Part shown: positions 1 to 11,924 of the stretch, in pieces
How positions within the stretch are numbered: the stretch's first letter is position 1
How the letters are laid out: every line of letters starts with the position of its first letter
NCBI RefSeq assembly: GCF_018691265.1
Contig: NW_024881329.1
Coordinates: 5,022,001 to 5,086,000 of the forward strand
Direction: 5' to 3'
DNA: 64,000 nucleotides
Source of the DNA: Tyto alba
Taxonomy: Eukaryota > Chordata > Aves > Strigiformes > Tytonidae
Made by a program: the position numbers and the translations under genes
Notes under the pieces: model-generated
Told to the model about the DNA's origin: nothing
The model's input: the letters and a program-made list of their open reading frames with translations, nothing else
Databases searched by the model: none

Positions 1-1138
1 CGAAAATAGCTTATCTCTTTTCAAAAGAAAAAAAAGCTGTTTGGTGTAATATTCCTGTAATTACTAGAAACATGGAATAAATATATTCAAACTATAATTT
101 TTATAATAAAATTGTCAGATTTCCAAGATGAAACTTAAAAGTGCTAAAAGACTGTTAAAGCCTTAGACATTTCTACGTGCTGATAAAAGATTTTAAAATA
201 TAACTTCTAAATAGGAGAAATTACTGGATAAGAACATGGTTGGATTGTTAAATATCTGTCAACTGTTGTGAAGTCTAGCTACTCTGAAGGTACTTAAGTT
301 ATACACTTACTATTTAGTGAGGAGAGAACAATTGATACATTGGAAAGGTTATTCTCTTTTTTGAGCTATTGTATAAAAAAAATGGAGACACCTCTTCAGG
401 TGTGTCATCTGTAACAACACTGCATTTTTTTCTGAGTTCCCTAGCTGCAGATACTTTTTCTTGTGTATCCACATTTTACTTAGTACAACTACTCGTCATG
501 AATTTTAAATTGATATCCATTTTTATCCATGCAGTGGTTAGTTTAAAGTAATGATCAAGAAAAATTATGCAGTGAAAGGTGTTGTAGCTAGGTGTTCTAA
601 GGAATGTATAATTGACTTCAATTACAGTTCTCATACTCTCCCTCCAAACAAAATACTCTTGAAAATGCTTTAACATCAGTTGGTAGGTAGAGGTAGAATC
701 TTCAGAAATGCAAAATTTGCCTGCGTTTTGTGAAAATGGGGTTGGATACAGAAAGGAAATTCTACCTGGTTAGTACATGGAGGGAAGGTCTCCTGCAGTT
801 TAGTCCTTTCTGTGTTTTGGGGGGAAGCAGCTGCCTTGGTCCGTTGGCACGGAGATTCCTCAGAGCCGCCCTCGGCCCGTGTCCCCGGCCAGGCTGCACA
901 CCAGCAGCGTGGGAGCTGCGTGAAGCGGTGGCGTTAGAGGTGCAGGGTACATGATTGGGGGGGGGGGGGTGGGGGTGGCCACAGAATGACTTCTCTTGTT
1001 GTTTCATTGTGTTACACTGTATTCATTGTTCAGTGGTATTTTGAAAAGCATCTTGCTGCAGCTTAATAATATATATGTAATCTTAATGCATATTAAACTT
1101 CTGAAAAGTAAAATATACAAAATCATTATTTTATTTAG
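1..1138 (+). other. TSG101: TSG101 intron (3' part), upstream of first visible exon
   Basis: No TSG101 coding exon is recognisable here, so the window opens inside an intron. The stretch is AT-rich except for a GC-rich patch at about 825-950 that runs into a G-tract at 957-975. It ends in a usable polypyrimidine tract and AG at 1137-1138. The exons for the UEV domain lie left of the window. Confidence 0.75.
957..977 (+). repeat. G-tract (13 G, T, 5 G, T, 2 G)
   Basis: A G-rich run in the sense strand of a TSG101 intron, about 160 bp upstream of an exon, at the edge of a GC-rich patch. It may form a G-quadruplex. Confidence 0.8.
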
Positions 1139-1205
1139 CTTCCTATGTGCCAGGCATTCCAGGTGGAATATCTACTTATCCAGCAGGAAGCACTCCAAAC
1201 CCAAG
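1139..1205 (+). CDS. TSG101: TSG101 coding exon (proline-rich linker, part 1)
   Basis: The acceptor tttatttag ends at 1138 and the donor is AG|gtaaaa at 1206. The exon begins with the last two bases of a Thr codon and reads SYVPGIPGG..., matching the SYMPGMPGG segment of the mammalian protein. It ends with two bases of a Ser codon (phase 2). Confidence 0.93.
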
Positions 1206-4200
1206 GTAAAAACCCCTTTAAACCATCATCATTTACATAATAGACAGCTTCACTGAACAGTATCTAGTTCTAGCTCTATTTTCTTACAGTATATTTGTTG
1301 TATAATTACCCTGTTAGCAGTTTTCTTTAAAAGTGAGGACTGAATTCTTGTCAATAGCCAAAAGAAAGTGTGAGAGAGGTTTAAATTTCTTAGTGTTGCT
1401 TGCTTCAAATACAATATACTTAAGTGATAAATATATTTTGAAAAATGATTACTTAACTCTCAGATGTTATCTTCCTTCACCCGTGTATTGGATTAGTTTT
1501 TTATTAGCATTGTTCGTATTGTTTGGGGTAATTAGGAACTCAAAACCTTGAGTCAAACATAAGTGTGGACTTAGGTCAGAGCAGTCTAAGAGAATTTGAA
1601 GGGTACAAAATAATTTTTAAAGTTTTTTATTAATATAAAACAATACTTTAAAGTATATTATATAATAGTTTGGAATAAAGTTTTCCAGAAAACTTGCAGT
1701 TCTGTCCTAGCAAATAGTAAGATGCTGATGGCTGCCTCCTAGTGTGTACATACATTTTTTTGTATCATAATCAATTCTTTTTATTATTAATGTCCTGATT
1801 TTGTGTTAGGAGCATACAGGGAGTTGCTGTAGTGTATAACATTTTGATTTAAAAAAAAAAAAATCACTAGGAAGGTGAGGGTGTTATGTTTTAAGAAGTG
1901 AAAAATGGGGATTTTTGTAAATTCTTGTGGCAGGTTTTTTCCTCCTAAATACATTTATTTAAAGTGCTCTTAATGTTTGTACAAAAATGAATAATAGAAG
2001 AACTGGTTTTAAAATAATGTAATTTATGAATGAACAGAAAGGTTGTAAGAACTATTAAATCTGTAATTATCTGCAAAGTCACAGAATATGCTTATTTTAC
2101 ATGTTTTCTTGGACCATTTTGTTTACTTATAGCCATGATTAATATTCTGCTCTGTGCGGGTGTTTGTCAGTCTAGTACTGACTAATTTGAGTTCTTGTTT
2201 CAATTGATAGTAAATGTATTCAGAAAGGTATTGTACACTGTCGTGTTATATGTCATCTTGCAGTTGTTTCAGTGAATAAATGAATACTTCTGTTTTCCTT
2301 CATCCTTCAGAGCAGGGCTAAGAATTTCTGGAGGAGTTTCATCTTGTAACCATATGTTGCACAACATTTTTAGGTTTATGTAAGCAGTTCAGTAGTCCTT
2401 ATCTTAACTATTGTCGTATTGCTGTTTATGAGTTTGTAGGTAGAATAATTTCGATACTTTTGGGATATCATATGGCAAGATTAAGAGATTGAAGAGCATT
2501 TGGAATGATCAAAATGCTTGACCAGGCAATAACTATAGATAGGGTTGCAAATAAAATGGTATTTTCTTAAACTATACCAGAAATATAAATTACAAAAGAC
2601 GTTAATGTGAACAGGAAATGAAAAAAAAGTATAACTTGGCCTGCAATTCAAACATTTTATTATGTAAACAAACGTTTAACATGGTGACATAAAGATAATA
2701 TACATGGATAATATTTTACAGATAGTTACATAACATTAGCATGTCTTTCTTTGTCAAAGCAGCTACCCAAACTATCCTTACCCAGGTGGTGTTCCATTTC
2801 CAGCAACCACTAGTGTTCAGTACTACCCTTCTCAGCCTCCTGTGACTACTGTTGGTGAGTAGCTTTGGAAGGATTGCTCTGAAGTGAAACTTCCCTCTAT
2901 AACTGATACATAAAGAAAGAAAATGGAAAAAGGAATGTATTGTTCTTAATCTGACCTTCCAAAGTACTGATCTTCAATTTTAAAAGTTAATCAGAGGAAG
3001 AATAAAATAGATTTTATGTCTTTTGCCTTTTATTCAGTCAGGAACTTGATAAATTCCTGGTTTTGTGCAATGCACTGTGTGTGCTCTATGAATATTTTGA
3101 AGAACACTGCATGTTACTACCTTAAGTTTTTTTCTCCCCTTTAACTGGATGTGACTTTTGTCTGTGTTATGGTCATGGTTTCTAAAAATGCTTTTGTCGT
3201 CATTTAATCATCTACTGGACTCACGTTATTTGCTCTTTATACTTCCTTTATTCCAAAAGTCATAGCTATCTAAAGCAGAGGTTTCCAAAGCGTTTGGAAT
3301 GAGCTTCGTTTTTACCAAGTTTCTTCTCCAGCCACTTCACTGTTCTTTATGGTCCCTACTTATTACTTCTTTCCCTTCAGCAGCAAGATGTAGGGTATTA
3401 ATGTGTATCTTTTCCTAGTCTACTGCTCTGTGGCCCTTTGCTGGCAAAATACACTAGCTTGGTCTCCACTCTGCACCTTGTTTTTAGTGTTTGTGTAGCA
3501 GATTGGGAACTGGAGAAAAAGGCCGTCTAGTTAAGAAGGAAGTTGGTGCAGTAACTTTCCAATTGGATGGTAGTCCTTTTAGAGCAGTTAAATAACTGGG
3601 AGTTCACACATTATACACACTCTTCCTTCCACAACTGTGTGTATTTTGAAATTTCCATTCACACACATGGGGACAAAGCAAGTTCACAGCTTGGTAAGGG
3701 GAAGATAGATGCTTTTCTGTTGTTATGGAGTTTGGAAATTACGTTGTATTCTTCTTGTGCCTGATCCCATTCGTTCTTTCTGAAAGTTGCTGGCTATTTT
3801 TTAGTGGTCAGCTCCTTTCTGAGGTGTTATGTCTCTCCTGGGCACACTGCAGGAAAGCTGCAATCCCACTTAAGTAGCTCAAACAGTAATTGGTGTTAGA
3901 GGGCTGTAGTTGAGTCCCTGAGAATTAATAGTCTCCACCGGCTCTCATGTAGGGAGGTGATTAGAACCTTCTTAGGGAACATAGTCTTTCTCAAACAGAT
4001 CCAGTTTTTCTTTCACATCGTAGAGAGTTAATTTAAAATATAGATGGGTTTTATTTAATTTCTTTCTCTCCGTTTCCTCCCCAGTGAAAATGAGCAGAGG
4101 TGGAATATCTGCTAGATATCATAGAAGGCTCGTCAAGTCCTGAGTTAGATCATCTGATACCATGTTGTCAGATTTTGTAGTGACAATTTAACCTTAGACT

Positions 4201-7200
4201 GATTCATTTGATGCAGCTAGGTAAAAGTCATATGCCTGTTACGCATGGCTTATCTCTTGTGCCAAATGAAATGCAAGCATGTCTCTTTAACCATCCACTG
4301 TATTTACAGTACAGCTTGGGGATTTTAACAGTATTTTTTTTTTTTCTTTCAACTGAAAATGTTTATTTCCTATACAGATTGTTACGCTATGGTTTATTGT
4401 GATAGTTTATTTAGGAGCATATCAAGTGCTACAACTTTAGAGCTTTGTGTGGGTGGTGCTGGCGTGTTTTTTATAGTGAGCTTAGTTTGAATTGAATGAA
4501 AATACTCATTCAGAGTAGCTTAAACTTGTAATAATAGCTGTTTTTTCAAATATAGTCCTTCAGGCTTTTTCTCTCTGTTCAATCATCTGCCATTAATTAC
4601 CTTTCTGATGCAATTACTAGTTTGATGATTCTGTAAGGTCACTTCTGAAATCAGACTCTGCCTGGTAAAGGTTAAGGGTTTCAGTGCTCTGCAGATTTAG
4701 TGGCTATATGCCATAAAGTCTTCCCCAAGCTGGGCTAATTATGGACGTGACAGAAAATGCTAAGGGTTCATGCTCTTTAAGAAGATACATAAAATCTAAT
4801 TGAGCTGTATTAGAATGATTCTTTTTATGTTCAAAGACCTCTTTCCTATCTGTTGGCATTTCTGTGTGAACTTTAATTGTTAGGTGTATTGTGATTTTAT
4901 TTTTTTTTCCTCTGTCCTACTTTACTGCTAAAGTGAGTCTTGTATAGAATCTCCCAGAGTGAGGGATATCAGAGGAAGAAAAAAAGTAGAACTGATGGCT
5001 GGTTCTGACTTTGTTTTGGGAATAATTCATTATGTAAAGTAAATAGTATCTGAAATCATGCTAATGCTGTTCTTCATGGAGTGAAATCTGACCTTTTTGT
5101 TTTCATTTAGAACATGTATATTTACAACTGTCTGCCTTAAACAGGAAGTCCTAAACAGTGAATAAACTCTTTGTCCCAGATAATTTGACTGACTTGGTTT
5201 AAGTTTTACTTTTCATTGTAGAAAGTACTGTTCCTTTTCATAAGAAGCAGCAATTCCTGGGTTGGTGTGTATGGTGCCATTTGACAGCTGCTGTTGCTGA
5301 TTCTAATAGATAGTTAACCAAATAATGAAAATTATCTTGTTGACTGGCAACTGGGTGAATTGCTTCAGTGAGAACTGTAGATCAGATGAAGAGTTGGGAC
5401 ATTCATATTTTCATAAGTCTGTATCTTTACACCAGTTAATTAATAATTCAGTCTCTTTTTTCCAATAGTAATTAGCTTATTTACTTTTTTTTTTAAGTTA
5501 ATTATGCATCTTCTTATACAATTAGTATGTAAGTAAAATGTTCACATTAGTAATAATCAAAATCTACTGTTTTCTTAATTTTAGAAGAATTTGATGGATT
5601 AGTAAGCATGATGTGCCTCTTCCCATGGTTCCTTTCATGTCATTTGCATAGCTTTATTTTTCAAATATTTGGCTTGGTGTAGGTTTTGGGGACAGGAATA
5701 GAATAAAAGGCATAGGGAAGGGATATGAATTCATGCAGTCTTGTTCTGTTCGCAGCAGAAGTCCAAAAAATCATCTGGATGTTTTAAGGATTCTGAGGTG
5801 TGCAGTCCTGTCAATGACAGTTTGCATTTGTTAGTATAACAATACCAACATACATTCCAAATAGATTTTATTATTATTACTTATTTTTAAATTACGGTGA
5901 TGATACCCTATCAGAAAGTTGTCATTTTTCCATTCAGATGCTTGTTTCTAAAGGCAGAGTTTAGATTTTTATACTGTGTTCTGGATTGTTGCTGATTATT
6001 GTCAAGATATCCAACCTACCCCAAAAACACTGTAATGCTGAAATTTCACTAAACAGCTAACCCTTTTCCTGAATAACTGTAGTAGAATTATTGCAATCTT
6101 ATTTCTAGCTAATAGTAGTTTATTTACTGAGTACTATAAATGTCAAAAAAAATACATTTATCACTGTTTATCTTAGTGTAATTTACTCTAAAAATACCAA
6201 TCTTTGAACTACTGTGTTTAAATGGCAAAATTAATGCATGGTTTGAGTTGCTTGTTTGCTTTTTCTTCATTTGAGGGCCTCATTATCAAGAAAGGTAAAG
6301 ATGTTTATTGGATTTCAGTTGACTCAAGACACTTTTCTGAACCTTTGGGAAGGAAGAACAAAAGATATGCTAATGGCTTGTTCTTTATGTAAGATTCACA
6401 GTAGCTTTCACAGGATTTTTCACTTTGCAGTTTTTTGAGATCTAGGGTACTGAGAAATACAATGTACCTAGTGATGTCACAACTTCAGGGTTTTGATAAC
6501 CCTGTCTCTGGATAAAAAGATACCCTGGTAAGACTTCTTTCTTCAAATTTTCTTTCCAGTTACAGATCTTAAAATCTCTACATTTCGTCTGTAAAAGTTG
6601 GAAAGTTTAGGCACAAAACCTGCTATAATTCTTGCTTTATTAGTAGTTGTTATTATCCAATTGAAATTTCACTGATTTAAAATGTGGGAGGCACAAGCAT
6701 GGGAAAACTGTGACACTCCATTTTTTTCTCATAGAAGAATGGTTGAAGTGGTTTGTGATAAATATGGATATAATTCTGCGACAAGAGGCCACTTCACATT
6801 CTCTAGAGCAATCGAGTTTCCTGGTCTACAGATAGACAGCACTTCCTGTGACAGGCATAAAGGATTTACCTTTCTATTTAAAAAGCTGTTAGTGTCAGTC
6901 TCTCGAAATTAGGTAATAGCATTGAAAGGCTGGTTTGCAAAAGCAATAGTAATATTCAGGCTTAAATGTGGAAGCCTCCAGCATGCTTCAGAGCTTCAGA
7001 CAAGTGCTTCAGAGGAAGAGGGACTAATGAAATATATTAGAGAATTTATTTTCTTCTGTTATATTTTCAAGTATTGCTGCACTGAAATGTGATTTAATAA
7101 ACTGAAATTACAAATTGTAGCTAGCAATCGAAAAAGGTAGTACCCTCAGTTGTTGTAACTCAGTTACATAGCAGCCTCTGGCTGCCTAACTGTAACATCG

Positions 7201-10200
7201 ATGATTTATGGAAGCTAGTTACGTAATACTGGAACAATATTGGTTGGTTGTTTCACTACTACTAAAATCTACCCTGAGTTTCTGGACACAATGGACCAGG
7301 TGAAGCTGGCAAATTAGTATACCTACAATCATACTGTCTGTTACCATCTTTGTACTTACACTTACCTAAAATAGCTATGCTCGCTTTTCTTAGAATCAAA
7401 TTGTATAAGTAATTCTACAGAACCTCTGTATGCTTGACTAATACTCTTTATTCAACTAACATTGAAGTAGTATTTTATCCAGAGAGAATTTTTACATGTT
7501 CTTTGTAGGTGCCATTACCTAATTTTATAAACTACACTGCCCCTGACCTCTCTCCCATTACAGTACCATCCTGCAGAAGTTTAAAAAAAATAAATGGTAG
7601 GCCCAGTATAACACTGAACATGTACCTGAAAGACAGCTGTCTGATTTTAGACTGCTAGAACATACCTATAAACTGTATGCTAATAAGTTTGATTAGCATT
7701 TCTCTGCTTTATAATCTTTTAATAAATGTTGTTTGTTAAAGTAACAATACCTCAATAGCAGATGTTCTGTATTAATGCTGATTGTTTCATTGCCCTCCTG
7801 TACCTGCCCTAGGATGGTTGAATGATAACTGTGAAACCAGTTGTGAAAGACTAGATGATATTTTCGCTTTTTAATCACTTGATACTGTTCAGTAATTTGT
7901 CACTTAAACAGACCCTGCTATTAGATCTTCATAAATATAAAAGGGTAGCAGTTTAGATATTTTTAATTTAAATTATTTTTGTTAGCTTAGTGTTCATCTG
8001 TTTTTATTAATCTTATATAAAAAAAAAAACCACACAATAATTGGCAAGCCTCATGATAGAGTACCTATAAGCAAATTCACTATCTCAAGCCAGCCATTAC
8101 ATTAATTGTGGTTGAGTACATATATCCATTTATTTCCATAGTTTACCAGAAATTTATTCTTCTTTTAAAGTCTCAGACTAACAACATTTGTAGACTTCAG
8201 GGGAAATGGCCAGCCCGTTTTTAAATTAAAGGAAGATTGTGCATGTGGGAATAGTAAAGTGAATGAATGGATGCATACTCTTAAATTGACTTGTGTACAT
8301 CTTAATGTGTTTTATCTCACTGTAATCTCTTCACTGCTTCTGGAAATTACTATGGAAAACAGTTTATTTTATTGTCTCATATTGCTAGAGTACATGCAGC
8401 AGGTTAGCCACTTTTTTTTCAAGCTGGCTTTATATGGAAGCCAGTGCAGAACAGAGTTATTTTAATGCTTGTGAATTTTCTTGTTCAGGACCCAGTAGAG
8501 ATGGAACTATCAGTGAGGACACCATTAGAGCTTCCCTCATTTCGGCAGTCAGTGATAAACTGAGATGGCGGATGAAAGAAGAAATGGATCGTGCACAAGC
8601 TGAGCTCAATGCCTTGAAACGGACAGAAGAGGACCTGAAAAAAGGACACCAGAAACTGGAAGAGATGGTAACTCGCCTGGATCAGGAAGTGGTAAGCTAA
8701 GATTAAACACTGCTCTGTATCTGAGTATTCCTAGTAGTGAACAGAAGCATGTAATTAATTCATTATTAAGCATGATAGAAATATCAGACCTTCCAGTGTA
8801 TTGCTTTTTAATTATATGTTCTCTTTCCCAGTTGAGCTGCATGTGTTCAGACTGAAGCAAGTCAGAAATAGCAGTGACCGTAAGATGTATTTGTCCTGCA
8901 TGTATCTTACAGATGTCATCGTGCAGTAGTAGACAAACAGTATTATTTTTCCCCATCCTCTCTGAGAAAGATGCCAGTGGTGTGACATTATCTCATAACT
9001 GTGTCTCAGTTTCTGGATAATAATAATATGTAAAAGCAGCACTGGAGAACATTTCAGTGTCTTAGTGCAGAGATACTGATTTTAGTCACCGCCTTCTTGT
9101 GTAGCTTGTAGACTTTTCCTTTCCCAGATGAGAATCTCTCCTACTCAGTATGCTCAGAAATTCCTGCATTTTTCCATTAAGGCCTGACATCTTTTGCTTA
9201 GTCCATCTGCTCTTTGCGTCACTGCTCAGGAGTAAGATTTTGGGATTGATGAGCAGTTTCTGAAACCAGCTCAGTGCTCAGATATGGCTTAAAAAAAAAA
9301 AAAAAAAAAAAAAAAAGAAATTATTAGTCAGGACTAGACAAGAGGGAATACCATTATGTCACTGTATACATCTATGATATGCCCACTTTAAATGTAATGT
9401 GTAATTCTGGTCTTTCCTATCTTGGAAAGGACATAATAGAACTGCAGGTCTTTGCAAAGGCGAGAAGGATGATCCAGCATATCAGGCAGCTTACATATAA
9501 AACATGACTGAGTAAGCTAGGGCTTCAGTCTGGAAAAAAGACAGTGAGGACAGAGAGAGTGATATATAATAATAGTCTGTACAGCTTTGAGTGATATGAG
9601 GAAAACCACTGTGGTGTACAGTCTCTTTCAGTGTATTAGCTGTGGGACATCAAAAATATCAGAGGCAAATTCAAAAGTAGTAAAGGAGGTATATATCATA
9701 CAGATGCAGTTAAATTACAGTTACCATTAGTGGATAAAGCTAGCATATTTTGTTTCCTGTCAATACAGTTAAGTGTTTGTTTGATCCATGCTTAGGAAAC
9801 TTGTGTAGGAGCTTACTCCAAAAGACACATTTCCAAAGAAAAATAACTATTTTGGCTTTGCTGTTGTTATCTTTAGCTAGTTTAAATGGTTGGTTTTCCT
9901 TATGTGGCACCTTCAAAATACTGAGACTATTAGCATGCCTTCTCTGCAGTTATAAATTGGTAATGGATTGACATTACGTAAAACAGCCTTTACTTTTTTG
10001 AAAGGAAAGAATCCAAAATCTACAGACTGGTAGCTCTTTCCTGTGTAAAAATTGTAATGGAAACAAGTAAAGAATCAACTGGCATGTCTAAAAATCTTTC
10101 ATCTTGACAGTTGTATCACAAGAAGACCTTCAGCTCTCGAGACCTAATAAATAAATAAATATCTTAATTGATTTTAGGCTGAAGTTGACAAAAACATTGA

Positions 10201-11684
10201 ACTTCTGAAGAAGAAGGATGAGGAACTCAGTTCTGCCTTAGAGAAAATGGAAAGTCAGTCAGAAAATAATGACATAGATGAAGTTATTATTCCTACAGCA
10301 CCACTTTACAAGCAGATCCTGAACTTATATGCAGAGGAAAATGCAATTGAAGACACCATCTTCTATCTTGGGGAAGCATTGAGACGTGGAGTGATAGATC
10401 TAGATGTCTTCCTAAAGGTATGTTTCTTGGGAGGTTTTTAAGATGTACATTTTAAATGTGTTTAAATACTTTGAACTCTTTTGGTCAGGTTTTTAATGTT
10501 AGTGATTTCTTCACTGAAGAGGATCCTGTAAGAACATGAATACTTGTATGTTGAAACATAAGTTTTAAAAGAGGAATTTCAGAATTAAGATCAAAGAGCA
10601 ATATTAAAAGCATTATAGATACAAAGTAATTTATCATTAGATGAGTGGAACAGTGTCAACATAAGCTTTCCATTGGGCTTGCATCCTAATTCGGGAGAAG
10701 CTAACTTTAAGGGTGATTGGAGTATTAAGACAGCTTTTCCCTTGCAGTCTGTGGGTGCCTCTGCTGAGGCAGCCAGTGGAGTGTTAGAATCGTAGGGGGA
10801 AAAAAAATACACTAACTAGTTTGTGTCTCTAGCAGAGACCTTCTTAGACAAATTTGTTCCCTTTCTTTGCTGTCCTTAATGCTGAAAGTTTTCATAATGT
10901 CTGATCTAATAATCTTCCTTTATTTTGAATTTATGTGCGTGGTGATGGCACATGAAATAAACGCAGATCTGTTGTTATTTTGAAAAGACTAAAACCACTT
11001 TTTAGTGGGGAATAAAACTACACAAAATGTATATGTGAGAGTAATTAATGTTGCCATTGGATCTGGAAAGATTGTTGTGCAGAAGTGTTATTAATCTGTA
11101 CTGGGGCCCGTGGGAAACGAGTTACCAGTCCTTCCTTTTTCTAACAGTTGAGGTTTCTCCCAAGTTACAACTTAAGTTTTGCTTTTGTCATCCAGTGTAC
11201 AATGCACTATGTAGATACATACTATGTCCTTCTTAGGTAGCTTGCCAGTTCTGTTAACTGTTAAAAGAACTGTTCTCTGCCCCATGGGAAATGCATTAGT
11301 CTGACTTCAGCTTGGAGTACATATTACTACTTTTCTCTTTGATAAGAATATGTGCAGAGTTACTAATTAAAATCACAAATAATATACTATAGTGCTTGCA
11401 TTTAGTAGCCATCTGCAAGTCATTTTAAGCCAAAAAAAAATGCCATTTAGTAGACGAATGCATTTAGTGTTTCCAAAACAACTAATAACTTGTTTGGGTC
11501 ATGGAATGCGTCATGCTTTGAAAAATCTGTATTGCAATGTAATTAAGATTCTATCAAAGCTTTCCCAATAGCCAGCTTTTCTTTCTTTCTGCAGCATGTA
11601 CGTCTTCTATCTCGCAAGCAGTTCCAGCTGAGGGCATTAATGCAGAAAGCAAGGAAGACTGCTGGACTGAGTGATCTCTACTAA
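1139..11684 (+). CDS. TSG101: TSG101, ESCRT-I subunit (partial, C-terminal five coding exons)
   Basis: TSG101 is the ESCRT-I subunit that sorts ubiquitinated cargo into multivesicular bodies and acts in cytokinesis and enveloped-virus budding. Five exons join in frame: 1139-1205, 2763-2854 (or from 2760), 8489-8691, 10178-10417 and 11595-11684. All have GT-AG junctions, and together they encode about 230 residues ending at TAA 11682-11684. The order is Pro/Tyr/Gly-rich linker, a long charged coiled coil, then the steadiness box ending GLSDLY. An internal PTAP tetrapeptide sits in the coding exon at 10178-10417. The coiled coil and C-terminus are almost identical to the mammalian protein as I recall it. 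The N-terminal UEV domain, which binds ubiquitin and PTAP, is outside the window. Identity is secure; only the 5' limit is missing. Confidence 0.97.
1206..2762 (+). other. TSG101: TSG101 intron
   Basis: An AT-rich intron with a short A-run near 1851-1863. No RNA gene, repeat family or hidden exon was recognised. Confidence 0.7.
2763..2854 (+). CDS. TSG101: TSG101 coding exon (proline-rich linker, part 2) with tandem acceptor
   Basis: This exon reads YPNYPYPGG...QPPVTTV and ends with one base of a Gly codon before gtgagt. The acceptor region is AAG-CAG: splicing after 2762 (CAG) or after 2759 (AAG) are both in frame and differ by one Ser. CAG is the usually preferred acceptor, so 2763 is given as the start. 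Confidence 0.92.
2855..8488 (+). other. TSG101: TSG101 long intron
   Basis: A 5.6-kb AT-rich intron between the linker exon and the coiled-coil exon. I see scattered short T and A runs and no recognisable repeat family. A box C-like GTGATGA at 5898-5904, with a CTGA near 5992, was examined as a snoRNA and rejected because the ends do not pair. Confidence 0.7.
8489..8691 (+). CDS. TSG101: TSG101 coding exon (start of coiled coil)
   Basis: The acceptor ttgttcag ends at 8488 and the donor gtaagc starts at 8692. The exon reads PSRDGTISEDTIRASL... to the coiled-coil segment ending in DQEV, with no differences from mammalian TSG101 that I can see. Length 203 bp, entering in phase 1 and leaving in phase 0. 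Confidence 0.97.
8692..10177 (+). other. TSG101: TSG101 intron with 26-nt A tract
   Basis: An AT-rich intron whose only notable element is an uninterrupted A run at 9291-9316. It could be the tail of an old retrotransposed element, but I see no element body upstream of it. Confidence 0.65.
9291..9316 (+). repeat. poly(A) tract, 26 A
   Basis: An uninterrupted run of A inside a TSG101 intron. No flanking target-site duplication or retroelement body was recognised. Confidence 0.9.
10178..10417 (+). CDS. TSG101: TSG101 coding exon (coiled coil and start of steadiness box)
   Basis: The exon is 240 bp (80 codons), from AEVDKNIELL to GVIDLDVFLK, between acceptor attttag and donor gtatgt. It contains the PTAP motif (IIPTAPLY). 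In the mammalian protein this motif can be bound by the protein's own UEV domain and is thought to be autoregulatory. Confidence 0.97.
10418..11594 (+). other. TSG101: TSG101 last intron
   Basis: An ordinary AT-rich intron with a clear polypyrimidine tract (tttctttctttctgcag) before the last exon. Nothing else was recognised. Confidence 0.7.
11595..11684 (+). CDS. TSG101: TSG101 terminal coding exon
   Basis: The acceptor tttctgcag ends at 11594. The exon gives 29 residues, HVRLLSRKQF... to GLSDLY, then TAA at 11682-11684. This is the end of the steadiness box, which controls TSG101 protein turnover and contacts other ESCRT-I subunits. Confidence 0.97.
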   Translation, partial: HVRLLSRKQFQLRALMQKARKTAGLSDLY

Positions 11685-11920
11685 ATTCTCAGACTTCAGC
11701 TGGGAAGTTAGATTTCCTTATGAAGCAGCCATTCTCTTGATATTTCTCTTAATCAGTAGGTGCCCAGAATAAGTTATTACATCACTCAAGTGTAAGATAT
11801 TTTGAATCAATAATATATTTTCTTTTTGGTAAAGACTAGCTTTTATTAATGCACTTTCTATCTCCTGTAATCTTTGTGCTGGTGGACTTACGCTGAATAA
11901 AACTTGTTGCATATTTTCTT
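11685..11920 (+). other. TSG101: TSG101 3' UTR (approximate end)
   Basis: This sequence follows the TAA and contains AATAAA at 11896-11901, which puts cleavage at roughly 11912-11925. The T-rich stretch just after (atattttcttcctc) suits a downstream element. The exact cleavage site cannot be fixed from sequence alone. Confidence 0.7.
11896..11901 (+). terminator. TSG101: TSG101 poly(A) signal AATAAA
   Basis: A canonical hexamer about 210 bp past the stop codon, in a sensible position for the gene's 3' end. Confidence 0.7.
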
Positions 11921-11924
11921 CCTC

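Noticed and set aside
5898..5995. Possible box C/D snoRNA in the long TSG101 intron (GTGATGA then CTGA 94 nt later)
   Set aside because: The flanks of the C and D boxes do not form a terminal stem, and no D' or C' box was seen. Likely chance.
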